Below, piece by piece: positions 53,314-62,047 of a stretch of DNA of 64,000 nt (position 1 is its first letter; every line of letters begins with the position of its first letter). A model generated the notes under the pieces. It was not told the origin of the DNA, made no database searches, and saw only the letters and a program-made list of their open reading frames with translations. The translations under genes were made by a program, and so were the position numbers. Source of the DNA: an uncultured Altererythrobacter sp. (GTDB lineage Bacteria; Pseudomonadota; Alphaproteobacteria; Sphingomonadales; Sphingomonadaceae); the NCBI GenBank assembly GCA_913055875.1, contig CAJXJY010000016.1:1-64000 (forward strand), written 5' to 3'.

Positions 53314-54636
53314 ATGTCCGTGCCCCAGCCCGAACGCGCCGCCGCCCCTGCGGCGAGCTGCGACCTGCGAGCCGATTTCCATGCCACGCGCGCGCTGAGC
53401 GAGGCGCTGGCCGCGCCGCTGAGCGAGGCCGATGCGACACTCCAGTCGATGGAGGACGCCTCGCCCGCCAAGTGGCATCTCGCGCATACGACGTGGTTCT
53501 GGGAGACCTTCCTGCTGCGCGATCATCTCTCCGGTTATCGCCTGCACGACGAGCAATGGCCGTTCCTGTTCAACTCCTATTACGAGGCCGAGGGCGAGCG
53601 CCATGCGCGCGGGCGGCGCGGGATGATCTCGCGCCCGAACATGGCCGAGGTGCTCGACTATCGCGCGCATGTCACCGAGGCGATGGACGCGCTCCTCGAC
53701 GATCCCGCGCATGCGGAGCTCATTGCACTCGGTGTCGCGCACGAGCAGCAGCATCAGGAATTGCTGCTGACCGATATCAAGCACGCGTTGTTCCAGAATC
53801 CGCTCGGCCCGGCGATGTGGGAGAGCGAAAGAAGTGTGAGTCCCCGCGAAGGCGGGGAGCTCAGGCCGCAAGCGGAGCGCCAAACTGCACGAGGTCCCCG
53901 CCTTCGCGGGGACTCACAATGGCACGCCCACCCCGGCGGGATCGCTCTGATTGGGCACGAGGGCGAGGGTTTCGCCTTCGACTGCGAAGGCCCGCGCCAC
54001 CGCGTCCTGCTCGAACCTTTCGCCTTGGCGGACCGGCTCGTCACTAACGGAGAGTGGGCCGAATTCATCGCCGACGGCGGTTACAAGGACGCCGCGCTGT
54101 GGCTCTCCGACGGATGGGCCTGGCTCAACCAAAACGGCATCGAAGCTCCGCTTTATTGGCGCGACCACGAGGTCTTCACCCATTCCGGCTGGCAGGAGCG
54201 CGATCCCGACGCGCCGGTCACGCACATTTCCTATTACGAAGCCGATGCCTTCGCCACTTGGGCTGGCGCGCGGCTGCCGACCGAATTCGAATGGGAAGCC
54301 GTCGCGCGCGGCCAGCATGCCGAGGACGCGCCCGCGCACGATCCGGCAGGCGGACACCAGCTCGATGAGGCAGCGCCCCCGCTCCCGACAGGTGGCGCTA
54401 GCCTGTTCGGCGATTGCTGGCAGTTCACCCGCTCGGCCTACCTGCCCTATCCGCGTTTCGAGCCGGCCAGGGGCGCGGTCGGCGAATATAACGGCAAGTT
54501 CATGAGCGGGCAGTTCGTGCTCAAGGGCGCCAGCTGCGCGACGGTGCGCGGCCATTCGCGCGCGAGCTACCGCAATTTCTTCTATCCGCACCAGCGCTGG
54601 CAGTTCACCGGCCTGCGGCTCGCAAGGGATATCTGA
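53314..54636 (+). CDS. egtB: Ergothioneine sulfoxide synthase EgtB with in-frame palindromic insertion
   Basis: Non-haem iron enzyme joining hercynine to gamma-glutamylcysteine or cysteine with O2. 440 residues. N-terminal DinB_2 domain with iron ligands in WHLAHTTWFWETF (His55/58) and HEQQHQE (His143/147); C-terminal formylglycine-type domain (HPGGIALIGHEGEGFAFDCEGP to KGASCATVRGHSRASYRNFFYP). Between them (residues ~174-202) lies a 28-residue insert coded by a palindromic repeat, so the frame is open but the linker is long. Strong CGAGGAGG precedes ATG 53314. Overlaps egtD at ATGA. Confidence 0.94.
   Translation: MSVPQPERAAAPAASCDLRADFHATRALSEALAAPLSEADATLQSMEDASPAKWHLAHTTWFWETFLLRDHLSGYRLHDEQWPFLFNSYYEAEGERHARGRRGMISRPNMAEVLDYRAHVTEAMDALLDDPAHAELIALGVAHEQQHQELLLTDIKHALFQNPLGPAMWESERSVSPREGGELRPQAERQTARGPRLRGDSQWHAHPGGIALIGHEGEGFAFDCEGPRHRVLLEPFALADRLVTNGEWAEFIADGGYKDAALWLSDGWAWLNQNGIEAPLYWRDHEVFTHSGWQERDPDAPVTHISYYEADAFATWAGARLPTEFEWEAVARGQHAEDAPAHDPAGGHQLDEAAPPLPTGGASLFGDCWQFTRSAYLPYPRFEPARGAVGEYNGKFMSGQFVLKGASCATVRGHSRASYRNFFYPHQRWQFTGLRLARDI
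53835..53918. repeat. 84-bp palindromic repeat inserted in egtB, family D
   Basis: Outer 24-nt ends (53835-53858 and 53895-53918) are perfect reverse complements. Each end also folds on itself: TCCCCGCGAAGGCGGGGA. Length 84 = 28 codons, so frame is kept. A related two-armed unit lies at 58463-58543. Confidence 0.88.
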
Positions 54637-55622
54637 TGGCGACCGAACGGGGGCTGGAACTCGTCGACAAGGACGAAGACGGGGTCGACCGCGCCTTTCG
54701 CGCCGACGTGCTCGAAGGGCTGCGCCAGGCGCACAAGGCGGTGCCCGCGCGGTGGCTCTACGACGACGCCGGATCGCAGCTGTTCGAAGACATCACGCAG
54801 ATCCCCGAATACTACCCGACGCGCGCCGAAACCGAGATCTTGGAGGCGCGCGGGAAGGCGTTCGCCAAGGCGATCGGGCCGGGCCGCGCGGTGGTCGAAT
54901 TCGGTAGCGGCAGTTCGGTCAAGACCCCGCTGCTGCTGCGCGCGATCGATCCGGCGGCCTATGTCCCGCTCGACATAGCGGGCGATTTCCTGCGCGCCGC
55001 CGCGGCCGACCTGGCGCAGAAATTCCCCGGCCTGCCGGTGCACCCGGTCGAGGCCGATTTCATGCGCAAGGTCGACCTGCCGCCCGAGGTGGCGCAGATG
55101 CCCAAACTCGGCTTCTTCCCCGGCTCGACCATCGGCAACATGGTCCCGCGAACCGCGGTCGACCTGCTGCGCACGATGCGTGCGACGCTGGGCGAGGGCT
55201 CGATGCTGCTGATCGGCATGGACCTGGTGAAGGATCACGAGGTGCTCGTCGCCGCTTACGACGATGCGGGCGGGGTGACGGCGGAGTTCAACCTCAACCT
55301 AGCGCGGCGGATCAACCGCGAACTGGGCGGCACCATCCCGGTCGACGAGCTGCGCCACGATGCCCGCTGGAACGACGATTTCGCGCGCATCGAAATGCAT
55401 CTCGAAGCGCAGCGCGATATCGCGTTCGAAGTCGCGGGCGAGCGTTTCGAAATGGCGGCGGGCGAGACGATTCACACCGAAAACAGCCACAAGTTCGGCC
55501 GCCGCAGCTCCAACACGCTGCTGCTCGCTGGCGGGTGGACCCCGGTGAAGCGCTGGCTCGATTGCGAAAAGCGCTTCTCGCTGATCCTCGCCGAAGCGAC
55601 GATCCCGCGTACCGCGCCTTAA
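54636..55622 (+). CDS. egtD: L-histidine N-alpha-methyltransferase
   Basis: Trimethylates histidine to hercynine, the first step to ergothioneine. 328 residues. LYDDAGSQLFEDITQIPEYYPTRAETEIL, VEFGSGSSVKTPLLL (SAM site), YVPLDIAGDFL, LGFFPGSTIGNM and FNLNLARRINRELGG are typical. Overlaps egtB at 54636, so it forms an egtBD unit; EgtC and EgtE are not in the window. GshA could supply gamma-glutamylcysteine. Confidence 0.95.
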   Translation: MATERGLELVDKDEDGVDRAFRADVLEGLRQAHKAVPARWLYDDAGSQLFEDITQIPEYYPTRAETEILEARGKAFAKAIGPGRAVVEFGSGSSVKTPLLLRAIDPAAYVPLDIAGDFLRAAAADLAQKFPGLPVHPVEADFMRKVDLPPEVAQMPKLGFFPGSTIGNMVPRTAVDLLRTMRATLGEGSMLLIGMDLVKDHEVLVAAYDDAGGVTAEFNLNLARRINRELGGTIPVDELRHDARWNDDFARIEMHLEAQRDIAFEVAGERFEMAAGETIHTENSHKFGRRSSNTLLLAGGWTPVKRWLDCEKRFSLILAEATIPRTAP

Positions 55623-56596
55623 TCGCTGCGTGTCTTGACCAGCGCCAGCGCCGCATCCGCGCGCGCGGCGATGGTCGAATGGTCGTCCCACACCTCGTCG
55701 ATGGCGGCATAGAATTCGGCGCCGCTGCGCTGCGAGAGGCCGGTCGCCTCGTGATAGGGGACGTAGTCCGGCCCGAGCACCGACTGCGCTGCGCGCCCGA
55801 CGCCGTAGAATTGCAGGTAATGCCAGAAGCGGTCGTTCTCGATCCCGTGCCTGTCGAGCGCCGCCTGCGCGACGGCCTTGAGCGAATCGTCCATCGGATC
55901 GGTATGCGCCGCCTCGTGGAACGCCATTTCGAGCGCATGGTCGCGGTACTCGGCCATCGCGGCGGACATGACCGTCTGGTAGAAATTGGTATAGGCGCCG
56001 ATCCGGGTCGCATAGGGGACGAGATCGAGCCGCACCGGCTCCTCGCGCCATTCGCCGCCCAGCTCGCGCGCCACCGCGCGGCCCATCGCGTCTCCGTGCA
56101 GCGCGAGCTGCGCTTCGAGGTCGGCTTTCATGCTGCCGGTTATTCGCGCGTGCCGCGGTGCGAAATGCGCGCGATAGACCGGCACGAACCGGTCGAGCGC
56201 ATCCTTCAGCTCGGGATCGGGAAATTCGACCTCCGCCCCGGTCAGGTTGCCGGCCATGAACTGCATCGCCCGGTTGAAGCCGGGATGCGAATCCAGATAC
56301 GGTGCGAAGGCGGTTGCGACCGGCGCGAATTCGCGCTCGAACCGGGCGAGCAGCGCGGCGTCGTCTTCCGACAACGGCAACGGACTGCGGAACTCGCGAT
56401 CGCTCAGGCCGCGCGCCGCATGGTAGGAAAACAGGAACAGCGCGAGCCGCTCGTTCGCATGGATATCGAACCCGATCGTCGATCGGGCGGCAGGGGCAGG
56501 GACCGCCTGTTGCGGTTCCAACGGTGCGCAGCCCGGGAAAGCGACCGCTGCGAACAGGGTTGCGGCAAGCGGAGTAATGCGGTGAAGGGCCATCAC
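55619..56596 (-). CDS. Putative lipoprotein with HExxH motif, unknown
   Basis: 325 residues from ATG 56596 (second ATG 56593). Signal with lipobox FAAVAFPGCAPL. Mainly helical. LEMAFHEAAHTDPMDDSL contains HEAAH, the zinc-peptidase HExxH pattern, near residue ~230. Whether a third ligand exists cannot be told, and a peptidase role is only a suggestion. Tail overlaps egtD tail by 4 bp. Confidence 0.75.
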   Translation of the reverse strand: MMALHRITPLAATLFAAVAFPGCAPLEPQQAVPAPAARSTIGFDIHANERLALFLFSYHAARGLSDREFRSPLPLSEDDAALLARFEREFAPVATAFAPYLDSHPGFNRAMQFMAGNLTGAEVEFPDPELKDALDRFVPVYRAHFAPRHARITGSMKADLEAQLALHGDAMGRAVARELGGEWREEPVRLDLVPYATRIGAYTNFYQTVMSAAMAEYRDHALEMAFHEAAHTDPMDDSLKAVAQAALDRHGIENDRFWHYLQFYGVGRAAQSVLGPDYVPYHEATGLSQRSGAEFYAAIDEVWDDHSTIAARADAALALVKTRSD

Positions 56597-56635
56597 TGTA
56601 TTATGTTCCTAAAACGGTGAAAAGCAAGCCGGGTC

Positions 56636-57346
56636 ATGGCAGGGCAAGGCGCGATGCCCTATATGGGGCGAGTGGATCTCGACGGAATCCTCGAAGCCAT
56701 CGGCAATGTGATCGAGCAGACCCCGCAATCGGGCCTGCTGATGGCGACCGTCGTCGCGGTGATCGTCAGCTGGATCGGTTCGGGGCTGGTGGCGAAGAAA
56801 GTTCCGTTCGGGCGGCTGGTGCGAGCGGCCGGCTCGCTCGCGCTGCTCGGCATCTTCGTCGCCGTGATCCTGCAGGTTTCGCGCTTCGACCCGCGCTTCG
56901 GCATGGCGGTGCCGCAGCTGGGCCTGCCCGAACAGGTGGTCGAGGGCAACGAGACGCGCATCCCGCTCGCGCGCGACGGACATTTCTGGCTGCAGGCGCA
57001 GGTCAATGGCGAGCCGGTGCGGTTCATGATCGATACCGGTGCGACGCTGACCGCGGTCTCGGCGAATACGGCGGATCAGGTCGGGCTCGAACCGCGCCCC
57101 GGCGGCATCCCGGTGATGCTGAGCACCGCCAACGGCACCATCTCGGCAGAAATCGGCACGATCGACGAGATGCGCTTCGGCAACGTCGTGGCGCGCGGGC
57201 TGGATACGGTGATTGCCCCCGGGCTGGGCGATACCAACGTCATCGGGATGAACCTGTTGTCGCGGCTTGCCTCGTGGCGGGTCGAGGAGCAGACGCTGAT
57301 CCTCGTGCCCAACCATCCGCAGCCGGTGGTCGCGGAAACCGAATAG
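56636..57346 (+). CDS. TIGR02281-type retropepsin-like aspartic protease
   Basis: 236 residues. N-terminal membrane anchors (GLLMATVVAVIVSWIGSGLVA and LALLGIFVAVILQ) followed by a retropepsin-like domain: GHFWLQAQVNGEPVRFMIDTGATLTAVS carries the catalytic DTG and the block GLGDTNVIGMNLLSRLASWRVE ends the fold. Acts as a dimer in this family; substrate unknown. Confidence 0.9.
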   Translation: MAGQGAMPYMGRVDLDGILEAIGNVIEQTPQSGLLMATVVAVIVSWIGSGLVAKKVPFGRLVRAAGSLALLGIFVAVILQVSRFDPRFGMAVPQLGLPEQVVEGNETRIPLARDGHFWLQAQVNGEPVRFMIDTGATLTAVSANTADQVGLEPRPGGIPVMLSTANGTISAEIGTIDEMRFGNVVARGLDTVIAPGLGDTNVIGMNLLSRLASWRVEEQTLILVPNHPQPVVAETE

Positions 57347-57385
57347 CGTTGCAGTAAGCGCAGGCTTGCGGCAGTTTGCCTGCCC

Positions 57386-58327
57386 ATGACCAAGCGCGCA
57401 AAATTCGCCCGTATCGCCCTGTTCCTGTCGCTGCTGGCGGTGGTGTGGTTCGCCATCGCCATGCTCGGCGCCCGGGCCGGGCTGTGGAAACCGCTGACCG
57501 GCTTTTCGACCATGACGATGAGCGCGATGCGGCCGCTCGGCGAAGCGCTGCCTTTGCCGATGCTGCCGACCGTTCTCGGGGTTTTGGCGCTCGCCGCGCT
57601 GGTTGCCACGCTGGCAAAAGCGCCGCGGCAGGGCTGGTTTGCGGCGCTGATCGCATTCGCCATCCCGGCGGCGATCTTCGCCGGGTTGCTGGGGCTGCGC
57701 AGCCAGGCCGAGAGCGTCCCCTTCATCCACGACGTCGCCACCGACACCGCCGACCCGCCTGCATTCTCCGACGAGATGCTGGCGCGGCGCGAAGCGGACG
57801 AGGCGAGGAACCAGCTCAACCCGTACGATGTGCCGCTCGATACGCTTGAGCCGTGGCAGGGGCAGGCATCGGTCGCGGGCAAGACGATGGCCCAGCTGAT
57901 CGCCGAGGGTTATCCCGATCTCGACCTCACCACGCTGACCAGCGATGTGGAGCCCGCGACCGCGCTCAAGGCGATCGAGCGCGCGATGGAGACGCGCGGT
58001 TTCAAAGATGTTGCGCGCGACGAGGACGCGGGACGGGTCGAAGGTACCGCAGTGGTGTTCTGGTACGGGTTCCGCGACGATGTCGTCGGGCGCGTGCGGC
58101 CAGGCGAGGACGGCGGTTCTGTGATCGATTTCCGCTCGGTCTCGCGCGTCGGACTGAGCGATCTCGGGGTCAATGCCGCGCGCGTCGCGGACCTGCGCGC
58201 CGGAGTGGCCGACATTCTCTCCAACGACCGGCTGCGTAGCGAACTCTCGCGCGACGAGGAGGAAACCGAAGAGGGCATTGTCGTCGAAACCGCGTCCGAC
58301 GAAAGCGCGGAAGCCGAGACCGAATAG
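57386..58327 (+). CDS. DUF1499-domain membrane protein
   Basis: 313 residues: three or four hydrophobic helices in the first ~110 residues, then a soluble DUF1499 domain (LTSDVEPATALKAIERAMETRGFKDVARDEDAGRVEGTAVVFWYGFRDDVVGRVRP to DFRSVSRVGLSDLGVNAARV). Family function is not established. Highly acidic tail (DEEETEEGIVVETASDESAEAETE). Ends 6 bp before the convergent tRNA gene. Confidence 0.88.
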   Translation: MTKRAKFARIALFLSLLAVVWFAIAMLGARAGLWKPLTGFSTMTMSAMRPLGEALPLPMLPTVLGVLALAALVATLAKAPRQGWFAALIAFAIPAAIFAGLLGLRSQAESVPFIHDVATDTADPPAFSDEMLARREADEARNQLNPYDVPLDTLEPWQGQASVAGKTMAQLIAEGYPDLDLTTLTSDVEPATALKAIERAMETRGFKDVARDEDAGRVEGTAVVFWYGFRDDVVGRVRPGEDGGSVIDFRSVSRVGLSDLGVNAARVADLRAGVADILSNDRLRSELSRDEEETEEGIVVETASDESAEAETE

Positions 58328-58333
58328 CGGGAT

Positions 58334-58408
58334 TGGCTGGGGTGGCAGGGATCGAACCTGCGAATGCCGGTACCAAAAACCGGTGCCTTACCACTTGGCT
58401 ACACCCCA
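58334..58408 (-). tRNA. tRNA-Gln (anticodon TTG)
   Basis: Minus strand, 75 nt including encoded CCA. Acceptor stem TGGGGTG / CACCCCA with discriminator G, D-arm GCCAAGTGGTAAGGC, anticodon stem CCGGT/ACCGG with loop TTTTGGT (anticodon TTG), T-arm GCAGGTTCGATCCCTGC. All four stems pair. Decodes CAA and by wobble CAG. Confidence 0.97.
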
Positions 58409-58462
58409 GCAGCGGGCGTCCCTATAGCGGCTGACGCGGCGATGTGAAGGGCGATCCGAAGA

Positions 58463-58543
58463 CGTCATCCCGGCGTAGGCCGGGATCTGCCTCGGCAGGG
58501 TCCGACTTTGCCGCACGAGATCCCGGCTTTCGCCGGGATGACG
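58463..58543. repeat. Palindromic repeat, family D, second copy
   Basis: Arms CGTCATCCCGGCG..GCCGGGATCT (from 58463) and AGATCCCGGCTTTCGCCGGGATGACG (to 58543), nearly perfect inverted, each also self-folding. Lies between tRNA-Gln and yghU. Same two-hairpin plan as the insert in egtB. Confidence 0.8.
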
Positions 58544-58548
58544 AGCAG

Positions 58549-59403
58549 TCAGATCTTCTTTCCCTCGAAATCCGCCGCCGAGTGGCGTTCGCGCATCTGC
58601 TCGGCCTCGTCGTCGCCCCACACCTTGTTGACGAGGCGACCGCGCCGCACCGCGGGTCGCGCGGCGATCTGCTTCACCCAGCGGCCGACATGTTCGTACT
58701 CGTCGATCGACAGAAAGGTCTTCGCCTCGCCGTAAATCTTGCCGGACACAAAGGGTGCGAGCCACGGGAAGGTCGCGATATCGGCGACGGTATAGTCCGC
58801 GCCGCCGAGATATTCGCTCTCGGCGAGGCGCCGGTCGGCGACGTCGAACAGCCGCTTGGTCTCCATTGCGTAGCGGTTGATCGGGTATTCGTATTTCTCC
58901 GGCGCGTAGGCGTAGAAATGCCCGAATCCGCCGCCGATGAAGGGCGCGCTGCCGACCTGCCAGAACAGCCAGCTCAGCACTTCGGCGCGGGTATGGTCGG
59001 TCGGCAGGAAGGCGCCGAACTTTTCGGCCAGGTGCATCAGGATCGCCCCGCTTTCGAACACCCGCACCGGTTCGGACCCGCTGCGGTCGAGCAGCGCCGG
59101 GATCTTCGAGTTGGGATTGATCGCTACGAAACCCGACCCGAACTGGTCGCCTTCGCCGATGGTGATGGTCCAGGCGTCGTATTCGGCCTCCGCATGGCCC
59201 GCGTCGAGCAGTTCCTCGAACATGATCGTCGCCTTCACACCGTTGGGCGTGGCGAGCGAGTAGAGCTGGAAGTCGTGCTCGCCGACGGGCAGTTCCTTCT
59301 GCTCGCGTGCGCCTGCGGTCGGGCGGTTGATGCTGGCGAAGCGGCCGCCGTTTTCGGCGTCGTGGGTCCAGACTTCGGGCGGGGTGTAGGTGGGGTCGGC
59401 CAT
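58549..59403 (-). CDS. yghU: YghU-like glutathione transferase / disulfide-bond reductase
   Basis: 284 residues from ATG 59403. GST fold: N-terminal extension FASINRPTAGAREQKELPVG, thioredoxin-like domain LYSLATPNGVKATIMFEELL with NPNSKIPALLD and FESGAILMHLAEKFG, then an all-helical domain (YTVADIATFPWLA). Matches the YghU/YfcG nu-class enzymes that reduce disulfides with glutathione. Fits with gshA in the window. Confidence 0.92.
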   Translation of the reverse strand: MADPTYTPPEVWTHDAENGGRFASINRPTAGAREQKELPVGEHDFQLYSLATPNGVKATIMFEELLDAGHAEAEYDAWTITIGEGDQFGSGFVAINPNSKIPALLDRSGSEPVRVFESGAILMHLAEKFGAFLPTDHTRAEVLSWLFWQVGSAPFIGGGFGHFYAYAPEKYEYPINRYAMETKRLFDVADRRLAESEYLGGADYTVADIATFPWLAPFVSGKIYGEAKTFLSIDEYEHVGRWVKQIAARPAVRRGRLVNKVWGDDEAEQMRERHSAADFEGKKI

Positions 59404-59596
59404 CGCGCGTGTTCCTCCTGCTGGTTCGATGCGCAAGGTGGGGCGAGCGGGGTATCGGCGCAAGGTGCGGTGCCGGCGCGGCGCGGGCATATTCGCTTCT
59501 CGCGCTGGAAGGCGATCTTGCCCGACTGCCGGCCGGCGGGAACCGGCGGCCCCCGGGCGAGTCTTCCATGATGCAGCCATTTGCGGACGCAAGCCC

Positions 59597-60598
59597 ATGG
59601 AAAAGCTCATTTTCGTCGATGACAGCCTGCCCGGCATCACCCGCCGCGGCGCGGGCAGGGGCTGGGCCTATTACGACCCCGAGGGCGCGCTGATCCGCGA
59701 CCCCGCCGAGCGCAAGCGCCTCAACGCGATCGCGTTGCCGCCGGCCTATTCCGACGCCTGGTTCTGCCCCGCGCCCAACGGACATATCCTCGCCACCGGA
59801 ATCGATGCGCGCGGGCGCAAGCAGTACCGCTACCATCCCGATTTCCGCACCGCGCGCGAGAGCGAGAAGTTCGACGGCTGCCTTGCTTTCGGCAAGCTGC
59901 TGCCGCTGGTCCGCAAGCGCGTCGAGGACGATCTCGGTGCGCGCAAGCTGACCCGCGAACGCGCCATCGCCAGCGTCGTCCGGCTGCTCGACATGGGCGC
60001 GGTGCGGATCGGGAACGAGGGCTATGCCAGGGAAAACCGCAGTTTCGGCGCGACCACCCTGCGCAAGCGCCATGCCGAAGTGACCGGCAATACCTTGCGG
60101 CTGCGTTACAAGGGCAAGGGCGGCAAATTGCGCGAGGTGACGCTGACCGATGGCACCCTCGCACGCGTGGTGCGCCGGATGCAGGACCTGCCCGGCCAGA
60201 ATGTGTTCAAATATGTCGACGACGACGGCGATCTGCACGCGGTCAGCTCGTGCGACGTCAACGAGTATCTGCGCGAGACCATGGGCGAGACGTTCACCGC
60301 CAAGAATTTCCGCACGTGGCACGCGAGCGAACTCGCTTTCGGCATGCTCGCCGCGAGCAAGAACGTGCTGACGATCAAGGCGGTGCTGGAAGAGGTTGCC
60401 GGGCGGCTCGGCAACACCCCGGCGGTGACGCGCAAGAGTTACGTTCACCCGGCGGTGATTGCGCTGGTCGAGGTGCAGGAAGAGTGGCGCGAGAGCCTGC
60501 AACTGCCGCGCGGCACCAAATGGCTGACGCGCGAGGAGCGCGGACTGATCGAACTGCTCGAAGGCTCGCCCGCGGCGGAGGAACTGCTCGCTGCGTGA
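59597..60598 (+). CDS. DNA topoisomerase IB
   Basis: 333 residues, poxvirus-type topoisomerase IB found in some bacteria; relaxes supercoils by a 3'-phosphotyrosine intermediate. N-terminal GITRRGAGRGWAYYDPEG, catalytic domain VRLLDMGAVRIGNEGYARENRSFGATTLRKRH, RTWHASELAFGML, and the nucleophile Tyr in TRKSYVHPAVI. Start ATG 59597. 193 bp separate it from the divergent yghU; that gap shows nothing else. Confidence 0.93.
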   Translation: MEKLIFVDDSLPGITRRGAGRGWAYYDPEGALIRDPAERKRLNAIALPPAYSDAWFCPAPNGHILATGIDARGRKQYRYHPDFRTARESEKFDGCLAFGKLLPLVRKRVEDDLGARKLTRERAIASVVRLLDMGAVRIGNEGYARENRSFGATTLRKRHAEVTGNTLRLRYKGKGGKLREVTLTDGTLARVVRRMQDLPGQNVFKYVDDDGDLHAVSSCDVNEYLRETMGETFTAKNFRTWHASELAFGMLAASKNVLTIKAVLEEVAGRLGNTPAVTRKSYVHPAVIALVEVQEEWRESLQLPRGTKWLTREERGLIELLEGSPAAEELLAA

Positions 60599-60751
60599 CC
60601 GTATATCGCGGGTTAACAGCCGGATTTTATTGATTCGACCGACCCTGCGAATTGCGATATGCCTCTACCGCTCGCGGCGCCGGTCCGCGGGCGGTACGTC
60701 CACGGACATGCTGCGGATTTGCCTGGTCGCCGGCCTGGAAATCCACCTGCC

Positions 60752-61765
60752 ATGCAGAGATTGGCCCAATTCGATGTCAGCCGTCAGTTTCTGACCCGCC
60801 GCGGCAAGGTCGCCGCGCAGGTGACCTTCGGCATCACCTGCGGCGCGGCGATGATCGGGCTGCGCGCACTGTTCGACCTGTGGGCGCCGATCTCGGGTCC
60901 GTTCGCGCTGATCTATCCGGCGATCCTGCTGGCGACGCTCTACGGGCACTGGCGAGCCGGGGTGACGGCGTTCATCGTCACCTTCCTGTGGGCGTGGATC
61001 TTCGTGCTGCCCGAGCGCTATTCGATCTTCTTCGCCGACCCCACCGACGGGCCGCGCGTGCTGCTCAACGCGGTGTGCGCGCTGGTGGTGCTGTTCTTCG
61101 CCGAGGGATTCCGCCGCGCCGCGCATATCACGGTCGAGCAGATTCGCGAGGCGGCCGACCGCCGGCTGACGCTGCTCGCCGAAATGGAGCACCGCACCAA
61201 GAACAACTTCGCGCTCGTCGCCAGCCTGCTCGAAATCCACAAGCGCCGTCTCAACCGCCCCGAACTCGACGGCCCGATCGACGATGCGGTCGGACGGGTG
61301 CGAACTTTCGCCGACGCTTATTCGGACCTTGCCGGCGAACGCTACGAGGACGGTGACGTGGCGATGAAGCCTTATCTCGACCATCTGCTCGACCGGATCG
61401 AGAAGGCTGCGCTGCCTGCCAACGTATCTGTCTACCGCGAGATTGAGGCTCTGCTGCTGCCGCGCGAGACGGCGGTCGCGATCGGGCTCTACGTCAACGA
61501 GGCGATCGCCAATTGCGCGAAATACGCCTTCCCCGACGCGCAACCGGGCACCGTGGCGGTGTTCTTCCACGTCAGGGACGGGAGCTGGCATCTCACCGTC
61601 GAGGACGATGGTGCCGGCCTCGATGCGGCCGCCGGCGCTTCCGGCGGACTGGGAAGCAAGCTGATGGAAGCGTTTGCCTCTCAGGCGGGGGCGAGCCATC
61701 GTGCCGGGCCGGTGCTCGGCGGTTTCCGCACCGAATTGCGCGTCAGCGAAGAGGAACTTGCGTAG
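60752..61765 (+). CDS. HisKA_2/HWE-type sensor histidine kinase
   Basis: 337 residues from ATG 60752. DUF4118-like membrane region (FALIYPAILLATLYGHWRAGVTAFIVTFLWAWIFVL), H-box LAEMEHRTKNNFALVASLLEIHKRR (phospho-His in EHRTKNN) and a GHKL ATPase domain (YVNEAIANCAKYAFP, LTVEDDGAGLDA, GGLGSKLMEAFA). Alphaproteobacterial general-stress or light signalling kinases have this plan. No response regulator gene adjacent. Confidence 0.9.
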   Translation: MQRLAQFDVSRQFLTRRGKVAAQVTFGITCGAAMIGLRALFDLWAPISGPFALIYPAILLATLYGHWRAGVTAFIVTFLWAWIFVLPERYSIFFADPTDGPRVLLNAVCALVVLFFAEGFRRAAHITVEQIREAADRRLTLLAEMEHRTKNNFALVASLLEIHKRRLNRPELDGPIDDAVGRVRTFADAYSDLAGERYEDGDVAMKPYLDHLLDRIEKAALPANVSVYREIEALLLPRETAVAIGLYVNEAIANCAKYAFPDAQPGTVAVFFHVRDGSWHLTVEDDGAGLDAAAGASGGLGSKLMEAFASQAGASHRAGPVLGGFRTELRVSEEELA

Positions 61766-61785
61766 AGTATCCGAAAAGGATACTC
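61765..61785. promoter_or_regulatory. Perfect inverted repeat before the HTH-nadE frame
   Basis: GAGTATCC-gaaaa-GGATACTC, an 8-bp perfect dyad with a 5-nt spacer beginning at the last base of the kinase stop and ending 7 bp before ATG 61793. Candidate operator, or RNA hairpin close to the start codon. Confidence 0.55.
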
Positions 61786-61792
61786 GCACGGC

Positions 61793-62047
61793 ATGCATCT
61801 CGCAGGACAAAAAATCCGGGCTTGGCGCGAAGCGCAGGAGCCGCCGCTCTCGGCGGAGGAATTCGGCGCGCGTTACGGCGCGCCCGAGCCGTGGCCGAGC
61901 CGCACCGTCTATGGCTGGGAGGCAAAGGGCAGGATCGCTCGCGCCGCAGTGCAGAAACGGCTCTCCGATCTCGGCATCTGCGAGCCCGCGGACTGGCTCG
62001 AACCTGCCGAAGGTCCGTCCCGGTCCAGACAGAGAGGGTCATCGCGC
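61793..62047 (+). CDS. Helix-turn-helix region in frame with NAD+ synthase
   Basis: 85 codons from ATG 61793 with no stop before the nadE ATG at 62048. It reads as a XRE/Cro-like HTH: GQKIRAWREAQEPPLSAEEFGARYG, SRTVYGWEAKGRIARAAVQKRL, DLGICEPADW. The linker to NadE is basic (PSRSRQRGSSR). Whether it is an N-terminal domain, a leader translated separately, or untranslated is open: GAGAGGG at ~62032 could let ribosomes start at 62048. Confidence 0.6.

Noticed and set aside
53820..53930. Frameshift or pseudogene in egtB
   Set aside because: The insert is a multiple of three and both flanking domains are in the same frame.
58334..58548. Genomic island attachment at tRNA-Gln
   Set aside because: No integrase, no direct repeat of the tRNA 3' end, and neighbours look like core genes; the nearby repeat is a REP-type unit.
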